Part shown: positions 7,073-10,063 of the stretch, piece after piece | Layout: every line of letters begins with the position of its first letter | Numbering within the stretch: position 1 is the stretch's first letter | Assembly: GCA_934358675.1 (NCBI GenBank) | Contig: CAKRKX010000085.1 | Coordinates: 1 to 10,063, forward strand | From: an uncultured Agathobacter sp. | Lineage (GTDB): Bacteria > Bacillota > Clostridia > Lachnospirales > Lachnospiraceae | Length of the DNA stretch: 10,063 nucleotides | Direction: 5' to 3' | The notes under the pieces: generated by a model | Seen by the model: the letters and a program-made list of their open reading frames with translations, nothing else | Databases searched by the model: none | What the model was told of the DNA's origin: nothing | Position numbers and translations under genes: made by a program

Positions 7073-8134
7073 TTAATTTTCTTCACTATTGATTTCATAA
7101 ACCTCAAGTTCCCGCTCATTGCCATTGCGGTCATACGCCGCATTCGCGGTATTCCAGCGGAAATTATCACGATCCAGTTTTTCCTCCAGCGTCAGGTAAT
7201 CGCCCTCAAATACCGTGTATTCAAAGCGATATCCCTCCGTGGTCTTTGCACGCACGCTGATACGGATATGCTGTGTTTCCGGAACCGCCATATCCGGATC
7301 TTCGGTGTCCGCTTCCGGCAGCTCATACACAAACGAAGCACTTGCCGCGCCGGATAACGACTCTACTGCTTCATCGGAATCTGTCTCATCCGAAACGGAC
7401 ACTTCCGTCGTATCCACTGCTTCACCACCCGAAGCCTCCGCGCCATCCTGCGTATCCGATCCGTTCATCTGTGCCAGCAGATCCGTCACATTGATCCGCT
7501 TATCATCCAGCATCGTCACAATATCCAACTTTTCAAACGTAAAAAGACCGTTTCCCTGCAGTTGCACATCACACATGGTATTCAGGTGAATCGCACCGTT
7601 GCGGTAGGTCGGTGCCTTCTCTAGTTTTGCGGACAGCACCTCATCCAGATTCAGATCCAGTCCCTGATAATCATTGAGCACTTCGGTCGTCTTCTTTCTG
7701 CCGTTTGCCAAAAGGAAGGTAATATTGCCGTCAAAATTTTTCTCGATCGGCAGATCCACCGTTCCGGTATATGCATATTTGCCGCGTTTCAACGGACATT
7801 CGAGCGTTCCGAAATAAATGCTGACCTGCGTCTTGTCAGTGTATTCCTTCGGCACGACCGATATATCGACTTTGCAGGTGCTGTTCGCAAAGTTGAGACT
7901 TTCCACGGTGATGGAATAATCCTCGACCATGCTCGCTTCCTCCTGCAGCGTCTTCTCGATATTCGACTGCAGATTGCCCATATCCGAAAGGATCACACTT
8001 GTAGAATCCTGCATATAGGTAAGCTGATTCGTGAGCGCATCGATCTTTTGGTACATGCGCGCCACGATGATCAGAAGCGCTGCGCAAAAAGCGACCAACA
8101 ACGCCTTTTTCCAACTAAATTTCAATTTCTTCAT
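7073..8134 (-). CDS. Single-pass membrane-anchored protein of unknown function
   Basis: 353 residues; I do not recognise the family. A short basic N-terminus (KKLKFSWKK) leads into one membrane helix at about 11-26, then a helical stretch with heptad-like spacing (about 28-70) that could be a coiled coil. The rest should lie outside the cell: a beta-rich region (about 72-145) with alternating hydrophobic residues, a middle section (about 155-220), a low-complexity acidic Ser/Asp/Glu/Ala linker (about 225-285) and a final beta-rich segment (about 287-350). The layout suggests a surface-exposed anchored protein with two globular parts joined by a flexible linker. No catalytic motif, sortase signal or lipobox is visible. 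The ATG is 6 bases after the aspS stop with no convincing SD nearby (the closest GAGG is about 20 bases away), so translation probably depends on coupling to aspS. The gene ends at the shared terminator. Confidence 0.8.
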   Translation of the reverse strand: MKKLKFSWKKALLVAFCAALLIIVARMYQKIDALTNQLTYMQDSTSVILSDMGNLQSNIEKTLQEEASMVEDYSITVESLNFANSTCKVDISVVPKEYTDKTQVSIYFGTLECPLKRGKYAYTGTVDLPIEKNFDGNITFLLANGRKKTTEVLNDYQGLDLNLDEVLSAKLEKAPTYRNGAIHLNTMCDVQLQGNGLFTFEKLDIVTMLDDKRINVTDLLAQMNGSDTQDGAEASGGEAVDTTEVSVSDETDSDEAVESLSGAASASFVYELPEADTEDPDMAVPETQHIRISVRAKTTEGYRFEYTVFEGDYLTLEEKLDRDNFRWNTANAAYDRNGNERELEVYEINSEEN

Positions 8135-8140
8135 ATAAGA

Positions 8141-9943
8141 TTACTGTTCACTGTCCTCTTGTGGTGCTGTAATCCGGATTCCAAGTTCCTCAAGCTGCTT
8201 CTCGTCTACGGTTCCCGGAGCCTCGGACATCAGATCCGATGCATCCTTTACCTTCGGGAATGCGATAACGTCACGGATGGAATCTGCGTGAACCATGTGC
8301 ATGATCATACGATCAACACCGTATGCAAGTCCTGCGTGTGGCGGTACTCCGTAAGAGAATGCGTCTAACAGGAAACCGAACTGCTCATGTGCGCGCTCCT
8401 TGGTGAATCCAAGGACCTCGAACATCTTCTCCTGAATATCATCCTGATGGATACGAACAGATCCGCCGCCAAGCTCGGTTCCGTTCAATACGATATCGTA
8501 TGCTTTCGCACGTACGGCACCCGGATCGGTATCGATCTTGTCCCAATCCTCTTCCATCGGCATGGTGAATGGATGATGCATTGCCATAAAACGGTTCTCC
8601 TCATCGGACCACTCAAGAAGCGGGAACTCGGTTACCCAAAGGAAGTTGTACTGGTTCTCATCGATCAGTCCAAGCTCCTCGCCGAGCTGAAGACGGAGTG
8701 CACCAAGCACATTCCATACAATCTTATTTTTATCTGCTGCGAACAGAAGCAGGTCGCCCGGCTCACCGTTCATCTTCTCTACCAATGCATGTAACTCATC
8801 CTCTGTCATGAACTTTGCGAAGGATGACTTATAGGTTCCGTCCTCGTTGATGCACAGATAAGCAAGTCCCTTTGCGCCGCATCCCTTTGCATGCTCAACG
8901 AGCTTGTCGATCTTCTTACGAGGCATAGCGCCCTGTCCCTCGACATTGATACCGCGGACAGATCCACCGTTTTCCAATGCTCCGGTAAATACACCGAATC
9001 CGCATCCCTTAACAACCTCGGATACGTCAACCAGTTCCATTCCGAAACGGGTATCCGGCTTATCGGAACCGAAGCGGTCCATTGCCTCCTGCCAAGGCAT
9101 ACGAGGAAGCGGTAACTGGATATCTACGCCGATTGCTTCCTTGAATACATATTTTAAAAGGCGCTCATTTACATCAAGAACGTCCTCGATATCTACGAAA
9201 GATAACTCCATATCTGCCTGTGTGAACTCCGGCTGACGATCCGCACGAAGATCCTCGTCACGGAAACATCTCGCGATCTGGAAATAGCGGTCATATCCGG
9301 ATGCCATCAAAAGCTGCTTGAACAGCTGCGGAGACTGTGGCAGTGCATAGAAATTGCCAGGATGTACACGGCTCGGTACAAGGTAATCTCTTGCTCCCTC
9401 CGGTGTGGACTTGCAAAGGATCGGAGTCTCGATCTCCAGGAATCCCTCATTTGCCATAAACTGACGCATCAGTCCGAGTACACGGCTCTTGAGCATTAAG
9501 TTGCGCTGGATATCCGGTCTTCTCAAATCAAGATAACGGTATTTCAGACGGATATCTTCCTTTGTCTGGCTGTTCTCCTCGATTGCAAACGGAGGAGTCT
9601 GTGACTCAGAAAGGATACGAAGGCTTGTTGCGATCACTTCGATATCTCCGGTCTTCAAGTTCTCGTTGACTGCTGCGGAACGCTTCTGTACGGTTCCCTC
9701 GATAGCGACAACATACTCGCTTCTTAACGTTCCTGCCTTTGCGAAGCCTTCTGCTCCGACACTGTCCTCATCAAATACGATCTGTAACAGACCGCTTCTA
9801 TCACGTAAGTCGATAAAGATCAGACTTCCTAAATTTCTTCTCTTCTGTACCCAGCCCATCACGGTTACTTTCTCACCGATGTTGGCACTGCTTACCTCTG
9901 TACATCTGTGGCTTCTGTGTAAGCCCTTCATTGATTCTGCCAT
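8141..9943 (-). CDS. aspS: Aspartyl-tRNA synthetase, bacterial type
   Basis: 600 residues from the chosen start, the normal length for bacterial AspRS. It charges tRNA-Asp with aspartate in the cytoplasm. The N-terminal OB anticodon-binding domain (about 1-110) contains GWVQKRRNLGSLIFIDLRDRSG. The class II catalytic core has QSPQLFKQ (203-210), motif 2 FRDEDLRADRQPEFTQ (227-242), a bacterial GAD insertion (about 300-410) and motif 3 GLAYGVDR (538-545). A Leu (L38) follows RRN where non-discriminating AspRS enzymes typically have His, which favours a discriminating enzyme specific for tRNA-Asp. The ATG at 9943 was chosen because TAAGGAG lies 6 bases upstream and homologues begin near here. An in-frame ATG at 10051 would add 36 residues unlike the family. 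It heads a two-gene unit with the unknown membrane protein. Confidence 0.97.
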   Translation of the reverse strand: MAESMKGLHRSHRCTEVSSANIGEKVTVMGWVQKRRNLGSLIFIDLRDRSGLLQIVFDEDSVGAEGFAKAGTLRSEYVVAIEGTVQKRSAAVNENLKTGDIEVIATSLRILSESQTPPFAIEENSQTKEDIRLKYRYLDLRRPDIQRNLMLKSRVLGLMRQFMANEGFLEIETPILCKSTPEGARDYLVPSRVHPGNFYALPQSPQLFKQLLMASGYDRYFQIARCFRDEDLRADRQPEFTQADMELSFVDIEDVLDVNERLLKYVFKEAIGVDIQLPLPRMPWQEAMDRFGSDKPDTRFGMELVDVSEVVKGCGFGVFTGALENGGSVRGINVEGQGAMPRKKIDKLVEHAKGCGAKGLAYLCINEDGTYKSSFAKFMTEDELHALVEKMNGEPGDLLLFAADKNKIVWNVLGALRLQLGEELGLIDENQYNFLWVTEFPLLEWSDEENRFMAMHHPFTMPMEEDWDKIDTDPGAVRAKAYDIVLNGTELGGGSVRIHQDDIQEKMFEVLGFTKERAHEQFGFLLDAFSYGVPPHAGLAYGVDRMIMHMVHADSIRDVIAFPKVKDASDLMSEAPGTVDEKQLEELGIRITAPQEDSEQ

Positions 9944-9949
9944 AATTGT

Positions 9950-9956
9950 CTCCTTA
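9950..9956 (-). promoter_or_regulatory. Ribosome binding site that fixes the aspS start
   Basis: TAAGGAG on the minus strand, 6 bases before the ATG at 9943. The longer in-frame start at 10051 has no comparable site in the visible sequence (only 12 bases lie beyond it), and the extra residues it would add are not part of the AspRS fold. Confidence 0.85.
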
Positions 9957-10016
9957 ATTTTTCTATCATTGCTCTTACGATTCACAGTCCCCTCTTTTCC
10001 CATGCGCAAAATCAGC

Positions 10017-10044
10017 CACTTCGTGTCTGTCGTTGCTTCGCAAC
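10017..10044 (-). repeat. Tandem GAA-triloop mini-hairpins upstream of aspS
   Basis: On the minus strand GTTGCGAAGCAAC (10044-10032) and CACGAAGTG (10025-10017) are two short perfect stems, each closed by C-G around a GAA triloop and separated by 6 bases. The first has the same GCGAAGC core as hairpin 3 ahead of mutS2. The rest of 9944-10063 shows no convincing promoter or gene; two minus-strand frames stay open through 9977-10063, but neither resembles a protein I know. The stretch could be the 3' untranslated or terminal part of a neighbouring gene, or a dispersed intergenic repeat. Confidence 0.5.
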
Positions 10045-10063
10045 TTCTCATTTTGCTTATGTG

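Noticed and set aside
8387..8794. 135-codon plus-strand ORF opposite aspS
   Set aside because: Lies antisense to strongly conserved AspRS catalytic sequence; no independent support.
9944..10051. In-frame N-terminal extension of AspRS from the ATG at 10051
   Set aside because: The 36 extra residues do not fit the AspRS OB domain, while the ATG at 9943 has an excellent SD and gives the normal family length.

Overview
The window looks like chromosomal DNA from a Gram-positive Clostridia species, most likely Lachnospiraceae. Supporting signs are strong AGGAG-type ribosome binding sites, a MutS2 with a C-terminal Smr domain, a YhaM-type OB-HD nuclease, a Firmicutes-style OmpR/PhoB two-component pair and a GC-balanced codon choice. 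The family assignment is from recognition of the protein sequences, not from a search. No phage, transposase, CRISPR or tRNA/rRNA signal was seen.

Layout, left to right. (1) Minus-strand operon, 2244 to beyond position 1: a good sigma-A type promoter, then a membrane-anchored HtrA-like protein with a PDZ domain whose catalytic His and Asp appear to be lost, then a YhaM-family 3'-5' exoribonuclease that runs off the left edge with most of its length present. (2) A 342-base divergent intergenic region (2170-2511) with the protease promoter, a probable promoter for the rightward genes, and three strong stem-loops packed into about 160 bases ahead of mutS2. (3) Plus-strand operon: mutS2, a winged-helix response regulator 24 bases later, and its sensor histidine kinase, which overlaps the regulator by an ATGA. 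(4) A bidirectional terminator at 7040-7071 that lies partly inside the last codons of the kinase. (5) Minus-strand pair converging on that terminator: aspS (aspartyl-tRNA synthetase) and, 6 bases after its stop, a single-pass membrane protein of unknown function. (6) About 120 bases upstream of aspS with no convincing gene, holding two small GAA-triloop hairpins of the same style as one of those in the mutS2 leader.

Functional reading. Most genes are housekeeping: RNA turnover (YhaM), ribosome rescue or recombination control (MutS2), tRNA charging (AspRS), envelope quality control or signalling (HtrA-like protein, two-component system). I do not see a novel multi-gene defence or mobile system. 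The parts worth a second look are the degenerate HtrA-like protein, the structured mutS2 leader, the recurring GCRAAGC hairpins, the altered Smr motif of MutS2, and the unknown membrane protein coupled to aspS.
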